NCBI GenBank assembly: GCA_019686135.1
Contig: JADGHL010000019.1
Span: 1 to 55,071, forward strand
DNA length: 55,071 nt
From: Myxococcaceae bacterium
GTDB lineage: Bacteria > Myxococcota > Myxococcia > Myxococcales > Myxococcaceae
Reading direction: 5' to 3'
The translations under genes and the position numbers were made by a program. The notes below the pieces were generated by a model. The model had not been told where the DNA came from, did not search any database, and saw nothing but the letters and a program-made list of their open reading frames with translations. The stretch's first letter is position 1; each line of letters begins with the position of its first letter. Shown one piece after another: positions 43,805-51,806 of this stretch.

Positions 43805-44596
43805 ATGGCGCGCTCCCTCCTCGTGATCGCGGCGGTGATGCTGGCCGGAGTGCCGGCTGTCGCGCGGGCGGCGCCGCCTCCGGTGATCGTGATCGACCCC
43901 GGGCACGGCGGAGCGGCGGATGGTGCGGTCGGCGCGGATGGCTCGAAGGAGAAGAACGTCTGCCTGCAGATCGCCCGGCGGTTGCGCACGCACCTCGAGG
44001 CGCTCGGGGCCCGGGTGTTCCTCACCCGCGAGAAGGACGTCGACGTGCACCTCTCCGACCGGGTGGCGTGGGCGAACCGCAGGTCGCCCTCGCTGTTCAT
44101 CTCGGTCCACGCCAACTCCATGCCCACCCGGAAGCTCCGCGAGCGGATCATGGGCATCGAGACCTACTTCCTCTCCGCCAGCGCCTCGGGGACGGAGGCG
44201 GCCTTTACCGCGGATCGCGAGAACGCCGAGGGACCGTCGACGTCCGACGGCCCGCATGACGACACGCTCGCGTTCATCCTCGCGGACCTGCAGCGCGCGG
44301 AATCCCACGCCGACTCGTCGCGGCTCGCCTATGCCGTGCACGCGCGGTTGATCGAGGCGACGCAGGCCACCGACCGCGGGGTGCAGCAGGCGCCGTTCTA
44401 CGTGCTGAACGGGCTGGAGGCGCCGGCGATCCTCGTGGAGGTGGGCTACATCTCGCACCCCGTCGAGGGGAAGCGGCTGTCCGACAAGGCGTATCAGGAG
44501 AAGCTGGCCCAGGCGATCGCCGCCGGGGTGAAGGACTTCCTCGCGCAGGTCGGCGGGCGCGACGCGGAGAAGACGGCGACCGCGCCGGCGCCGTGA
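43805..44596 (+). CDS. N-acetylmuramoyl-L-alanine amidase (AmiC-type)
   Basis: 263 residues. A signal peptide (MARSLLVIAAVMLAGVPAVA) directs it to the periplasm. The catalytic Amidase_3 domain has IDPGHGGAADGA, LFISVHANSMPT and APAILVEVGYISHP, carrying the Zn ligands and the catalytic Glu. It cleaves the amide bond between MurNAc and the stem peptide during daughter-cell separation. There is no AMIN or SPOR targeting domain. The start at 43805 gives a clean signal peptide; ATG 43793 is the alternative (MLAPMARS). It is upstream of rph. Confidence 0.9.
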   Translation: MARSLLVIAAVMLAGVPAVARAAPPPVIVIDPGHGGAADGAVGADGSKEKNVCLQIARRLRTHLEALGARVFLTREKDVDVHLSDRVAWANRRSPSLFISVHANSMPTRKLRERIMGIETYFLSASASGTEAAFTADRENAEGPSTSDGPHDDTLAFILADLQRAESHADSSRLAYAVHARLIEATQATDRGVQQAPFYVLNGLEAPAILVEVGYISHPVEGKRLSDKAYQEKLAQAIAAGVKDFLAQVGGRDAEKTATAPAP

Positions 44597-44648
44597 CGCC
44601 GCCCGCGGCGCTTCGGAACGAGTACCCTTCCGGCATCACCTCGGATAG

Positions 44649-45389
44649 ATGGACGCGCTCATGCGCTCCTTCAACCGCGGCCCGCTGGACCTTCGACCCG
44701 TCACCCTCACCCCCGGCGTCTCTCTGCACGCCGAAGGATCCGTCCAGGTCGAGTACGGCAACACGCGCGTCTTCGTCACCTGCTCCACCGAGGAGAAGGT
44801 CCCCCCGCACGTGTTCGGCACCGGCGCGGGCTGGGTGACCGCGGAGTACGGGATGCTGCCGCGGGCCACCCACACCCGTTCCACGCGCGAGGCGACGAAG
44901 GGCAAGCAGGGCGGCCGCACCATGGAGATCCAGCGGCTGATCGGCCGGTCGCTGCGCGCCTCGGTGGACATGAAGGAGGTGGGCCCGCGCACCTACACCC
45001 TCGACTGCGACGTACTCCAGGCGGACGGCGGCACCCGCACCGCGTCCATCACCGGCGGCTTCGTCGCCTTCGCGCTCGCGCTGCGCAAGCTGCAGGAGAA
45101 GAAGATGCTGCCGAAGCTGCCCCGCCTGATGAACGTGGCGGCGGTGTCGGTGGGCATCGTCCATGGCGAGGTGGTGGTGGACCTGGACTACGACGAGGAC
45201 TCCACTGCGCAGGTGGACCTGAACCTCATCGGCACCGGGGACGGGCGGATCGTGGAGGTGCAGGGCACCGCCGAGCACGGCACCTTCGAACGCAAGCAGC
45301 TGGACGCGATGCTGGATGCGGGCATGGGAGCGATCCGCAAGCTGGTGGAGATGCAGAACGCGGTGCTCGCCGCGGCCGACGCCCGATGA
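44649..45389 (+). CDS. rph: Ribonuclease PH
   Basis: 246 residues. A phosphorolytic 3'-5' exoribonuclease that trims the 3' ends of tRNA precursors. The sequence is conserved throughout: [62 protein letters not shown], and [20 protein letters not shown]. It is suitably placed just upstream of rdgB and a five-tRNA cluster. Its stop overlaps the ATG of rdgB by 4 bases (ATGA). The ATG at 44661 (MRSFNRG) is an alternative start closer to the family N terminus. Confidence 0.95.
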   Translation: MDALMRSFNRGPLDLRPVTLTPGVSLHAEGSVQVEYGNTRVFVTCSTEEKVPPHVFGTGAGWVTAEYGMLPRATHTRSTREATKGKQGGRTMEIQRLIGRSLRASVDMKEVGPRTYTLDCDVLQADGGTRTASITGGFVAFALALRKLQEKKMLPKLPRLMNVAAVSVGIVHGEVVVDLDYDEDSTAQVDLNLIGTGDGRIVEVQGTAEHGTFERKQLDAMLDAGMGAIRKLVEMQNAVLAAADAR

Positions 45390-45994
45390 AGCTGCTCTTT
45401 GCCACCCGCAACCGCGGGAAGATCGCCGAGCTCCAGCAGATGGTGGGCGAGCGCTTCGAGATCGTCTCGCTCGACGCGTTCCCCGGCGTAGGCGAGGTCG
45501 AAGAGACCGGCGACACCTTCGAGGCGAACGCGATCCTCAAGGCGCGCGCCTACGCCCGGGCCACCGGGCTCGTCGCGCTGGCGGACGACTCCGGGCTTTC
45601 GGTGGACGCGCTCGGAGGACGGCCGGGCGTGCACAGCGCGCGGTACGTCGAAGGCAGCGACGAGGACCGGGTGTGCGCGGTGCTGCGGGAGCTCGAAGGG
45701 GTGCCCGACGGCCAGCGCGGTGGCGAGTTCGTGTGCGTGCTCGCGCTGGCGACCCCGGAGGGCGAGGTGGTCACCACCCGGGGCGTCATGCGCGGGGTGC
45801 TCACCCGGGCGCCTCGGGGGACCGGCGGCTTCGGCTACGACCCGATCTTCGAGATCGAAGGCACCGGGAAGACCACCGCGGAGATGAGCCGGGAGGAGAA
45901 GGCGCGCATCTCGCACCGGGGGCAGGCGTTCCGGGCGATGGTGCCCCGTCTAAAAGCCCTGGCGCAGGGCGTCTGGCCGCCGAAGATGGGTTGA
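45386..45994 (+). CDS. rdgB: XTP/dITP diphosphatase
   Basis: A 202-residue Ham1-like enzyme that removes non-canonical purine nucleotides (ITP, XTP, dITP) from the pool. N-terminal [14 protein letters not shown], then [38 protein letters not shown] and [12 protein letters not shown], all conserved. Coupled to rph by ATGA. The adjacent tRNA-Pro starts 37 bases past the stop, so the tRNAs may be co-transcribed with rph-rdgB. Confidence 0.95.
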   Translation: MKLLFATRNRGKIAELQQMVGERFEIVSLDAFPGVGEVEETGDTFEANAILKARAYARATGLVALADDSGLSVDALGGRPGVHSARYVEGSDEDRVCAVLRELEGVPDGQRGGEFVCVLALATPEGEVVTTRGVMRGVLTRAPRGTGGFGYDPIFEIEGTGKTTAEMSREEKARISHRGQAFRAMVPRLKALAQGVWPPKMG

Positions 45995-46031
45995 AGCCGC
46001 GGCCTGTTCCAAGCAGGATGCGCGGCCTTCG

Positions 46032-46105
46032 CGGGGCGTAGCGCAGCCTGGTAGCGCGCCTGCCTTGGGCGCAGGAAGTCGGAGGTTCGAATCCTCTCGC
46101 CCCGA
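46032..46105 (+). tRNA. tRNA-Pro (anticodon TGG)
   Basis: 74 bases. The acceptor stem CGGGGCG/CGCCCCG pairs perfectly; the anticodon loop is CTTGGGC, giving TGG in the middle; the T loop is TTCGAAT. The CCA tail is not encoded. The C1-G72 pair is typical of bacterial tRNA-Pro. Confidence 0.95.
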
Positions 46106-46149
46106 TATGCAGCGGCTCCGGGTCGCAGTTCTCAGGACCCGGAGCATTC

Positions 46150-46223
46150 GCGCCCGTAGCTCAGCTGGATAGAGCACCGACCTTCTAAGTCGGGGGTCAC
46201 AGGTTCGATTCCTGTCGGGCGTG
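46150..46223 (+). tRNA. tRNA-Arg (anticodon TCT)
   Basis: 74 bases with a 7-bp acceptor stem (GCGCCCG/CGGGCGT, with one G-U pair at the end), TAGCTCAGCTGGATAGAGC D arm, anticodon loop CTTCTAA and T loop TTCGATT. The CCA tail is not encoded. Confidence 0.94.
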
Positions 46224-46275
46224 CTCGAGGCGGTGGGGAATGGCGCTTGAACGGGCGGGGGTTTTCGACTACTCA

Positions 46276-46302
46276 CGCCCGCCGCGGTTCGGGAGGCGGG
46301 CG
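46276..46302 (+). other. Stem-loop between tRNA-Arg and tRNA-His
   Basis: A perfect 8-bp stem CGCCCGCC (46276-46283) / GGCGGGCG (46295-46302) with an 11-base loop, followed by TTGCCTGC but no real U tract. It is probably a processing or partial termination structure in the tRNA transcript. Confidence 0.5.
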
Positions 46303-46329
46303 TTGCCTGCGTCCGTGACCGTGCAGTAC

Positions 46330-46403
46330 GGCGATCATAGCTCAATCGGTAGAGCACCGGACTGTGGCTCCGGGGGTTAGCGGTTCAAGCCCGCTTGATC
46401 GCC
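46330..46403 (+). tRNA. tRNA-His (anticodon GTG)
   Basis: Acceptor stem GCGATCA (46331-46337) pairs with TGATCGC (46396-46402). G at 46330 is the extra 5' base (G-1) of tRNA-His, opposite C73 at 46403. The anticodon loop is CTGTGGC. Confidence 0.95.
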
Positions 46404-46426
46404 CTCTTGGTGGTTGTCGTTGATCG

Positions 46427-46500
46427 GCGCCTGTAGCTCACTTGGATAGAGCGCCGGGCTTCGAACCCGGAGGCACCAGGTTCGATCCCTGGCGGGCGCG
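46427..46500 (+). tRNA. tRNA-Arg (anticodon TCG)
   Basis: 74 bases. Acceptor GCGCCTG/CGGGCGC (one T-G pair), D arm TAGCTCACTTGGATAGAGC, anticodon loop CTTCGAA, T loop TTCGATC. Together with the tRNA-Arg(TCT) 200 bases upstream it covers different Arg codon families. Confidence 0.95.
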
Positions 46501-46531
46501 ATGAAGTGGAAGTTGGAGTGGGAAGTCGTCG

Positions 46532-46560
46532 TTGACACACCGGAGGCGGTTCGTTACAAG
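46532..46560 (+). promoter_or_regulatory. Promoter of tRNA-Lys
   Basis: -35 TTGACA (46532-46537), 17-base spacer, -10 TACAAG (46555-46560). Transcription would start near 46567, about 14 bases before the mature tRNA 5' end. The gene may therefore have its own promoter besides read-through from the cluster. Confidence 0.6.
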
Positions 46561-46570
46561 CCGCCGCCTC
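46543..46570 (+). other. Inverted repeat upstream of tRNA-Lys
   Basis: GAGGCGG (46543-46549) pairs with CCGCCTC (46564-46570), with a 14-base loop. It overlaps the spacer and -10 of the tRNA-Lys promoter, and could be a terminator-like hairpin of the upstream tRNA transcript or an operator. No U run follows. Confidence 0.35.
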
Positions 46571-46580
46571 GCAATGCCAC

Positions 46581-46653
46581 GGGAGCGTAGCTCAATTGGC
46601 AGAGCAATGGACTCTTAATCCATAGGTTGAAGGTTCGATTCCTTCCGCTCTCA
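46581..46653 (+). tRNA. tRNA-Lys (anticodon CTT)
   Basis: 73 bases. The acceptor GGGAGCG/CGCTCTC has one G-U pair. The anticodon loop is CTCTTAA with CTT in the middle, and the T loop is TTCGATT. The last three bases (46651-46653, TCA) coincide with the stop codon of the convergent CLC gene on the minus strand. Confidence 0.95.
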
Positions 46654-47988
46654 TCGGGCCGACCGTCGACAGATGGCCGGCCCTTCTTCTTTCTTTGGGT
46701 CCCGCTTCGGCGCTTCGAGCGCGTGCAGGGAGACCAGCCGCTTCATAAGCGGGCCGCCGTGCTTGAGCCGGGCGATCCGCTGCGACGGGTAGATGCCCCG
46801 GTGGCCCGAGAAGAGCCAGGCGACGACCGAGACGATCACCACGTGCGGGAAGAGGTGCGCGCCCATCAGCTCCACCGCCATGATCGACAGCGCCAGCGGC
46901 GTGTTCGACGCGGCGGCGAACATCGCGGCCAGACCGACGCCGGCGGCCAGGTCCAGAGGCAGGCCCAATAACCGCCCGAGCGCGTTCCCCAGCGCCGCGC
47001 CGACGAAGAACAGCGGCGTCACCTCGCCGCCCAGAAAGCCGGCGCTCAGCGTCACCGCGGTGAACACCAGCTTGAGCGCGAACGCGGTGGCGGGCAGCGA
47101 GGGATCGCTGAAGGCCCGGAGGATCGTCGGGATGCCGAGGCCGAGGTAGTCGTCGGTACCGACACCCAGCCACATCCCCACCACCAGCGCTCCGCCCACC
47201 GCCATGCGCAGCGGGAGCGACGGGATCCACCGTGCCGCCCGTACCTTCAGGAAGTGGGTGAGCTCGACGAAGGCGACCGCGGTGAGCGCCACGGCCACGC
47301 CGAACACGATCCACCTGGTCAGCAGCCCCGGCGTGAGCGGCAGCGCCCCCGGTGACGGGTAGACGGTGTGGACGATCCCCACGCCGCGCGTGACCAGATC
47401 GCCGACGACGGACGCCACCAGCGCCGGGACCAGCGCCTCGTAGCCCATGCGCCCCACCACCACGACCTCCAGCCCGAAGACCGCGCCCGCGATCGGCGTG
47501 CCGAACACCGAGCCGAAGCCGCCGGCGATGCCCGCAGTGAGCAGCTCGCGGCGCATCTCCGCGTCGAGCCTCAGCCGATGCGAGAGGAAGTCCGCGAGGC
47601 TGGCCCCCATCTGCACCGCGGTGCCTTCGCGGCCGGCGCTGCCGCCGAACAGGTGGGTGAGCACCGTGCCCAGCAACACCATGGGCGCCATCCGGAAGGG
47701 GATCTCCGGGCTGTCCTCGTGGACGGTGTCGAGGACCAGGTTGTTGCCGCCGAGGATTTGCGTCCCGAAGCGCGCGTAGAGAGCACCGATGACCGCGCCG
47801 GCGAGCGGCAGCGTGTAGACGATGACCGGATGCGACTCCCGGAATGCGGTGGCGCGCCCGAGCAGGTAGAGGAACGCCGCGGACGCGAGCCCCGCGAGGA
47901 CCCCGACCGCCGCGCCCAGCACCACCCACTGCGCGAACGCTTGCAGCACCGATGCGGAACGGGAACGGTGGTCGAGCTCGTTGTCCAT
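46651..47988 (-). CDS. CLC-type fluoride/proton antiporter (EriC-F-like)
   Basis: A 445-residue CLC-fold membrane transporter with about 10 or more transmembrane helices. The anion-pathway motifs are those described for fluoride-specific CLC proteins: GNNLV (81-85) replaces the chloride motif GSGIP, and GREGT (119-123, gating Glu121) replaces GREGP. It probably exports fluoride in exchange for protons across the inner membrane. The leader carries a crcB fluoride riboswitch (48058-48113), which strongly supports this. A GGGAGGAG Shine-Dalgarno precedes the ATG. Its TGA stop overlaps the 3' end of tRNA-Lys on the other strand. Confidence 0.88.
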   Translation of the reverse strand: MDNELDHRSRSASVLQAFAQWVVLGAAVGVLAGLASAAFLYLLGRATAFRESHPVIVYTLPLAGAVIGALYARFGTQILGGNNLVLDTVHEDSPEIPFRMAPMVLLGTVLTHLFGGSAGREGTAVQMGASLADFLSHRLRLDAEMRRELLTAGIAGGFGSVFGTPIAGAVFGLEVVVVGRMGYEALVPALVASVVGDLVTRGVGIVHTVYPSPGALPLTPGLLTRWIVFGVAVALTAVAFVELTHFLKVRAARWIPSLPLRMAVGGALVVGMWLGVGTDDYLGLGIPTILRAFSDPSLPATAFALKLVFTAVTLSAGFLGGEVTPLFFVGAALGNALGRLLGLPLDLAAGVGLAAMFAAASNTPLALSIMAVELMGAHLFPHVVIVSVVAWLFSGHRGIYPSQRIARLKHGGPLMKRLVSLHALEAPKRDPKKEEGPAICRRSAR

Positions 47989-48034
47989 GAACAGCGCTCC
48001 TCCCTATGTTCTGGAAGGGGCCGTTCGTCGCATG

Positions 48035-48066
48035 CTCCTACGGCGCCGGTTCCCCGTCCGTAAGAG
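48035..48066 (-). other. Hairpin overlapping the 3' end of the fluoride aptamer
   Basis: On the minus strand CTCTTACGG (48066-48058) pairs with CCGTAGGAG (48043-48035) in a 9-bp stem with one U-G pair and a 14-base loop. The 5' arm is also the 3' pseudoknot strand of the aptamer (ACTCTTAC), so the two structures exclude each other. No U run follows, so an expression switch at translation or Rho level is more likely than an intrinsic terminator. Confidence 0.5.
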
Positions 48067-48113
48067 TCATTGGTCGCGTCCTCGCGCGGCGGTTCTCGGC
48101 GGACTCCACCGCC
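48058..48113 (-). promoter_or_regulatory. Fluoride riboswitch (crcB motif)
   Basis: The minus-strand leader of the CLC gene reads GGCGGUGGAGUCCGCC, then GAGAACCGCC, a short hairpin (CGCG..CGCG), then CCAAUGACUCUUAC. This is the order of the crcB consensus: GGCGAUGGNGUUCGCC, AACCGCC, hairpin, CUGAUGACUCCUAC. The loop GGAGU can pair with ACUCU as the pseudoknot. The AUGG is GUGG here and CUGAUG is CCAAUG, so the match is good but not perfect. Binding of fluoride should turn on the downstream exporter. Confidence 0.8.
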
Positions 48114-48199
48114 ATCCGATGTGGCCGCGACGCTAGGGTCGGTCCACAGGTCGGTCAAGCTGAAGCACCGCGGCGGCCGGATGGGCTATCTCGTCGCGC

Positions 48200-49381
48200 G
48201 TGGACGAGGGAGCGCGGGAACAGAGCCGGGCCGCGGTGCTGCGCGAGCTGGCGGTGCTGTTCCTCCGGTTGGGGACGACGGCGTTCGGCGGTCCCGCGGC
48301 GCACATCGCGATGATGGAGCACGAGGTGGTGCGGCGCCGGTACTGGCTGAGCCGCGAGGAGTTCCTCGACCTCCTCGGAGCCACCAACCTCATCCCCGGA
48401 CCGAACTCCACCGAGCTGGCGATCCACATCGGCCATCGGCGCGCCGGGTTCCCGGGGCTCGTGGTGGCGGGCAGCTGCTTCATCCTCCCGGCGTTCCTGA
48501 TCGTCGCCGCGGTCGCCTGGGCGTACGTGCGATTCGGTCAGCTCCCCAAGGTGGAGGGGGTCCTGTACGGCATCAAGCCGGTGATCATCGCCGTCGTCCT
48601 GCAGGCCCTGTGGGGCCTCGCGAAGGCGGCAGTGAAGACTCGCTTCCTTGCGGGGATCGCCATCGTCTCGGTGATCGCCGCCGCGGTCGGCGTGAATGAG
48701 CTTCTTGTGCTCCTCGCCGCGGGCGTGCTGTCCGCCCTCGCGCGCTGGGCGAACCGCGATGAGCGGACGGGTGACCAGCCGGGCGGCGGAGAGTCCGGCG
48801 CGTGGGTGCTTCCGTCCGGCGCTGCCATGGCAGGACCCGTGGCGGCGGGCGCCACCGCCGTCGCCTTCAGCCTGCCGCGGCTGTTCCTGTTCTTCCTCAA
48901 GGTCGGCAGCGTCCTGTTCGGGAGCGGCTACGTGCTACTGGCCTTCCTCCGGTCCGACCTTGTCGAACGCTGGGGCTGGTTGAGCGAGGCGCAGCTCTTG
49001 GACGCGATCGCGGTGGGACAGGTGACGCCCGGGCCCGTGTTCACCACGGCGACCTTCATCGGGTACGTGCTCGGCGGGCCGGTGGCGGCCGTGGTGGCGA
49101 CCGCAGGAATCTTCCTGCCCGCGTTCTGCTTCGTCGCGCTGAGCGGCCCGCTGGTGCCCCGGATGCGGCGGTCGAAATGGCTTGGCGCCGCGTTGGACGG
49201 AGTCAACGTGGGCTCGCTCGCGCTGATGGCGGTGGTGACGTATCAGCTCGGGCGGTCGGCGCTGGTGGACGGTTGGACCGTGGCGCTGGCGGTGGCAAGC
49301 GCGACGCTCTTGATCCGGTTCCGGCTCAACTCGGCCTGGCTGGTGCTGGGCGGGGCGCTGGCGGGGTGGATCCTGCGCTGA
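48200..49381 (+). CDS. chrA: Chromate transporter family protein (ChrA)
   Basis: 393 residues from a GTG. It has two homologous six-helix CHR halves. The first contains FLRLGTTAFGGPAAHIAMME, LIPGPNSTELAIHIGHRRAG and PVIIAVVLQALWGL. The second contains FFLKVGSVLFGSGYVLLAFL, AIAVGQVTPGPVFTTATFIG and SGPLVPRMRRSKWLG. It is in the inner membrane and is expected to export chromate or another oxyanion; sulfate analogues are possible. It is divergent from the CLC fluoride gene, and the intervening 211 bases hold that gene's riboswitch. Confidence 0.9.
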   Translation: MDEGAREQSRAAVLRELAVLFLRLGTTAFGGPAAHIAMMEHEVVRRRYWLSREEFLDLLGATNLIPGPNSTELAIHIGHRRAGFPGLVVAGSCFILPAFLIVAAVAWAYVRFGQLPKVEGVLYGIKPVIIAVVLQALWGLAKAAVKTRFLAGIAIVSVIAAAVGVNELLVLLAAGVLSALARWANRDERTGDQPGGGESGAWVLPSGAAMAGPVAAGATAVAFSLPRLFLFFLKVGSVLFGSGYVLLAFLRSDLVERWGWLSEAQLLDAIAVGQVTPGPVFTTATFIGYVLGGPVAAVVATAGIFLPAFCFVALSGPLVPRMRRSKWLGAALDGVNVGSLALMAVVTYQLGRSALVDGWTVALAVASATLLIRFRLNSAWLVLGGALAGWILR

Positions 49382-49714
49382 GCATCCCGAGATCCGGACG
49401 AAGTGACACCTCCAGAATTCGTCATGGTCGCCCCGTTGCGGGTGCGTTAGACGCGATCCGTCCCATGCCTTCGTGCGCCCACCCCCGCGCGGCGTTCTGC
49501 CGCGCCACGCCGACACCCCGCCGCGCCCGCGGACGGGCGGAGTCTGTGCGGGTGTGTCGCGCGGGCGGCCTCCCGCCGGTGCTCGTCGCCGACGGGACAG
49601 CGCTGTCGGACTTCCTCTAACCCGGCAGCGCGTTCAAACCCGCATCACCGGACCACGCCCGCGCCGATTCGCGCGCGCCCTGACGTTCACCGCTCACGAA
49701 CAGAGAGGACGACG
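49382..49714. other. Intergenic region between chrA and the Rnk-like gene
   Basis: A 333-base gap. The open frame through it (from 49473) is Arg/Pro-rich with no coding character. I see no RNA gene or terminator. An AGAGAGGA Shine-Dalgarno for the Rnk-like gene is at its right end. Confidence 0.5.
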
Positions 49715-50143
49715 ATGACCACCCCGAACCGCATCCTGGTCACCACCGAGAACCTGGAGCGCCTGAGTCACCTGGTGGAGAAGCTCGGTAACGGCCGCTA
49801 TGCCGACCAAGTGGCACAGCTCGAGGTCGAGCTGGCGCGGGCGGAGGTCGTGCCCTCCTCGGAGCTCCCGCCGGACGTCGTGACGATGAACAGCCGGGTG
49901 CTCTTCGAGGTGGAGGGCACGGGGGAGCGCCGCATCGTGACGCTGTCGTGGCCGAACGAAGCGAACCTCGACCCGTCGCGCGTGTCCGTGCTGGCGCCGG
50001 TGGGGATCGCGTTGCTCGGGCTGCGCCCCGGCGACGTCTTCGAGTACGCCGTCCCGGGCGATCATCGCAGGCGCCTGAAGGTGTTGCAGGTCATCTACCA
50101 GCCCGAGTCCGAATCCAGGCCGACCCCGCCCCAGGCGGCGTGA
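49715..50143 (+). CDS. Rnk/GreA-like nucleoside diphosphate kinase regulator
   Basis: 142 residues. The N-terminal 45 residues form a coiled-coil-like helical part (NLERLSHLVEKLGNGRYADQ). The C-terminal 80 residues match the GreA/GreB C-terminal FKBP-like domain (VVTMNSRVLFEVEGTGERRI, LSVLAP-type ISVLAPVGIALLGLRPGD, FEYAVPGDHRRRLKVLQVIY). Rnk binds RNA polymerase near the secondary channel but lacks the long GreA coiled coil, and competes with GreA and DksA. The promoter region lies in the preceding 333 bases. Confidence 0.87.
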   Translation: MTTPNRILVTTENLERLSHLVEKLGNGRYADQVAQLEVELARAEVVPSSELPPDVVTMNSRVLFEVEGTGERRIVTLSWPNEANLDPSRVSVLAPVGIALLGLRPGDVFEYAVPGDHRRRLKVLQVIYQPESESRPTPPQAA

Positions 50144-50308
50144 AGGGAAGCCGCAGGGCGAACAGGCACCGCGCGCAAACGCAGCGATCCGCAGCGCCGC
50201 GCCAACGAACGTCGACCGCCTAGCGACATCCCCGGATGCAGCTTGCGGACCTGCTCAGTGATTCTCCGTGTGGACAAGGGTCGCGGCAGACGGCAGACGG
50301 AGGACCGT

Positions 50309-51736
50309 TCACTCCGCCGCGCTGAGCTCGCGCACGTCGATCTCCTCGCCCGGCGGCGTGGCCGGCGACAGCGCCATCACCGCGACGCCGCCGACGATGG
50401 CCAAGGGAGCGATCCAGACCAGCGCGTGGCTGGCGGTTCGGCCCAGAAGGTCGAGCAGGGCGATCGCCACCGCGCCGCCCACCATGCGGGTGGAGTAGAC
50501 GGCGCTGGTGACGATGGAGCGCGTGTGGTGCGGCACGACCGACTGTGGGCCCAGCACCGAGGTGCTGATCGCGGGGCCGATGCCGACGCCTAGAAGCGCG
50601 AGGCTGAGCAGCGTCCACACCATCGACGCGTCGAACGCGGCGCAACACGCGAGCGCGATCGCGCCCAGCGCGGCGACGAGGAACCCGGCGCCGCAGCTGT
50701 AGCGCATGCCTCCGCGGATGAGGATCTTCACGCCGAAGGTGGAGCCGACCGCCCACGCCGCGAGCATCGGCACGAGCGCGAAGCCCGCGGCGAGCGGGCC
50801 GTGGCCCCGGCCGGAGATCCACAGCGGGACGTAGGTGGCGGTGGCGTAGAGCAACGCGCCGCCCACCGCGCCCCCCAAAAGCCCGGTTTGCACGGTCCGA
50901 TCCCCGAGGTACTCGAAGGGCACCACGGGCTGCTGGGTCCGCTTCTGGGTGAGGACGAACAGGCCGCCCGTCACCGCGCCAAGGGCGGCGGAGAGCAGGC
51001 GCAAGGAGCGGGGCGCGTGCGGCTCCAGCGCGAAGAGCACCAGCGCCGCGGCCACGCCCGCCAGCACGGGGCCGGCGATCTCCAGCTTCTGATGCGGACG
51101 TTCGCCGTCGCGGTAACTGTAGACGAGCAGCGCCGCCGAGACGATGCCGACCGGCAGGTTCACGAGGAACACCCACCGCCACGACGCGTGCGAGACGATC
51201 CATCCGCCTATCACCGGCCCGAGGACGTTGGCCAGCCCCCACACGCCGGTGATGAGCGACTGCACGTGGGCGCGCTGTTCGAGCGTGAACAGGTCCGCCG
51301 TGATGGTCATGGTGGTGGGCTGGAGCGCGCCCGCGCCCAGGCCCTGGACCGCGCGGAAGGTGATGAGCCACGGCATCGACGGCGCCACGCCGCACAGCGC
51401 GGAGCCGCCGAGGAACAGCGCCATCCCGCCAAGGAAGGTGGGCCGCCGGCCGAAGTGGTCGCCGAACTTGCCCGCCAGAAGGACGCCGATCATCGACGCG
51501 AGCAGAAACGCGGTGAACACCCACGCGAAGAGCTCGCGGCCGTGCAGCGCGCCGGTGATGGTGGGCATGGCGGTGGTGACCACCGTGCCTTCGAACGCGC
51601 TGATCACCATCCCGAGAAGCACCGCCGCGAGGGCCACCTTCTTCCGTTGTCCGGATCCGGTCCGGACGGGGTGGACGGTGGCGGTGACGGCGGAGGCTGC
51701 ACTCATGACGGCGGAGGTAACAATCGGACCCGCCAT
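50309..51736 (-). CDS. MFS drug exporter, DHA2 (EmrB/QacA) family
   Basis: 475 residues with about 14 predicted transmembrane helices. The motif A loop AGKFGDHFGRRP, the motif C-like GWIVSHASWRWVFLVNLPVG and the TAFLLASMIGVLLAGK region identify it as an EmrB/QacA-type proton antiporter for drugs or other small organic molecules. The substrate is unknown. The ATG at 51736 is the first of two candidates (51706 is the other). It is divergent from a LysR regulator gene over a 70-base region with an inverted repeat, so the pair is probably a regulator-exporter unit. Confidence 0.9.
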   Translation of the reverse strand: MAGPIVTSAVMSAASAVTATVHPVRTGSGQRKKVALAAVLLGMVISAFEGTVVTTAMPTITGALHGRELFAWVFTAFLLASMIGVLLAGKFGDHFGRRPTFLGGMALFLGGSALCGVAPSMPWLITFRAVQGLGAGALQPTTMTITADLFTLEQRAHVQSLITGVWGLANVLGPVIGGWIVSHASWRWVFLVNLPVGIVSAALLVYSYRDGERPHQKLEIAGPVLAGVAAALVLFALEPHAPRSLRLLSAALGAVTGGLFVLTQKRTQQPVVPFEYLGDRTVQTGLLGGAVGGALLYATATYVPLWISGRGHGPLAAGFALVPMLAAWAVGSTFGVKILIRGGMRYSCGAGFLVAALGAIALACCAAFDASMVWTLLSLALLGVGIGPAISTSVLGPQSVVPHHTRSIVTSAVYSTRMVGGAVAIALLDLLGRTASHALVWIAPLAIVGGVAVMALSPATPPGEEIDVRELSAAE

Positions 51737-51750
51737 GCCGAAACGGGTAG

Positions 51751-51773
51751 TTCTGCATGACCATCATGCGGAA
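51751..51773. promoter_or_regulatory. Inverted repeat in the LysR/MFS divergent region
   Basis: TTCTGCATG (51751-51759) and CATGCGGAA (51765-51773) are an inverted repeat with one mismatch and a 5-base centre. A further TCTGCAT half-site follows at 51774-51780. LysR regulators typically bind such sites between themselves and a divergent target gene, so it is the likely binding site for the regulator at 51807. Confidence 0.65.
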
Positions 51774-51806
51774 TCTGCATAACGTGCCGCGCGTGGAGGA
51801 CGGCGG

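Noticed and set aside
46032-46653. tRNA-Sec or other unusual tRNA in the cluster
   Set aside because: The five tRNAs have anticodons TGG, TCT, GTG, TCG and CTT and canonical lengths. None has the long acceptor and variable arms or the TCA anticodon of tRNA-Sec.
48870-49381. Frameshift or second gene at the 3' half of chrA
   Set aside because: The CHR domain duplication explains the repeated motifs; the frame is continuous from 48200 to 49381.
49397-49430. Short sequence with TGACACCTCCAGAATTCGTC resembling a transposon end
   Set aside because: No partner inverted repeat, target duplication or transposase remnant is nearby, so I cannot support a mobile element.
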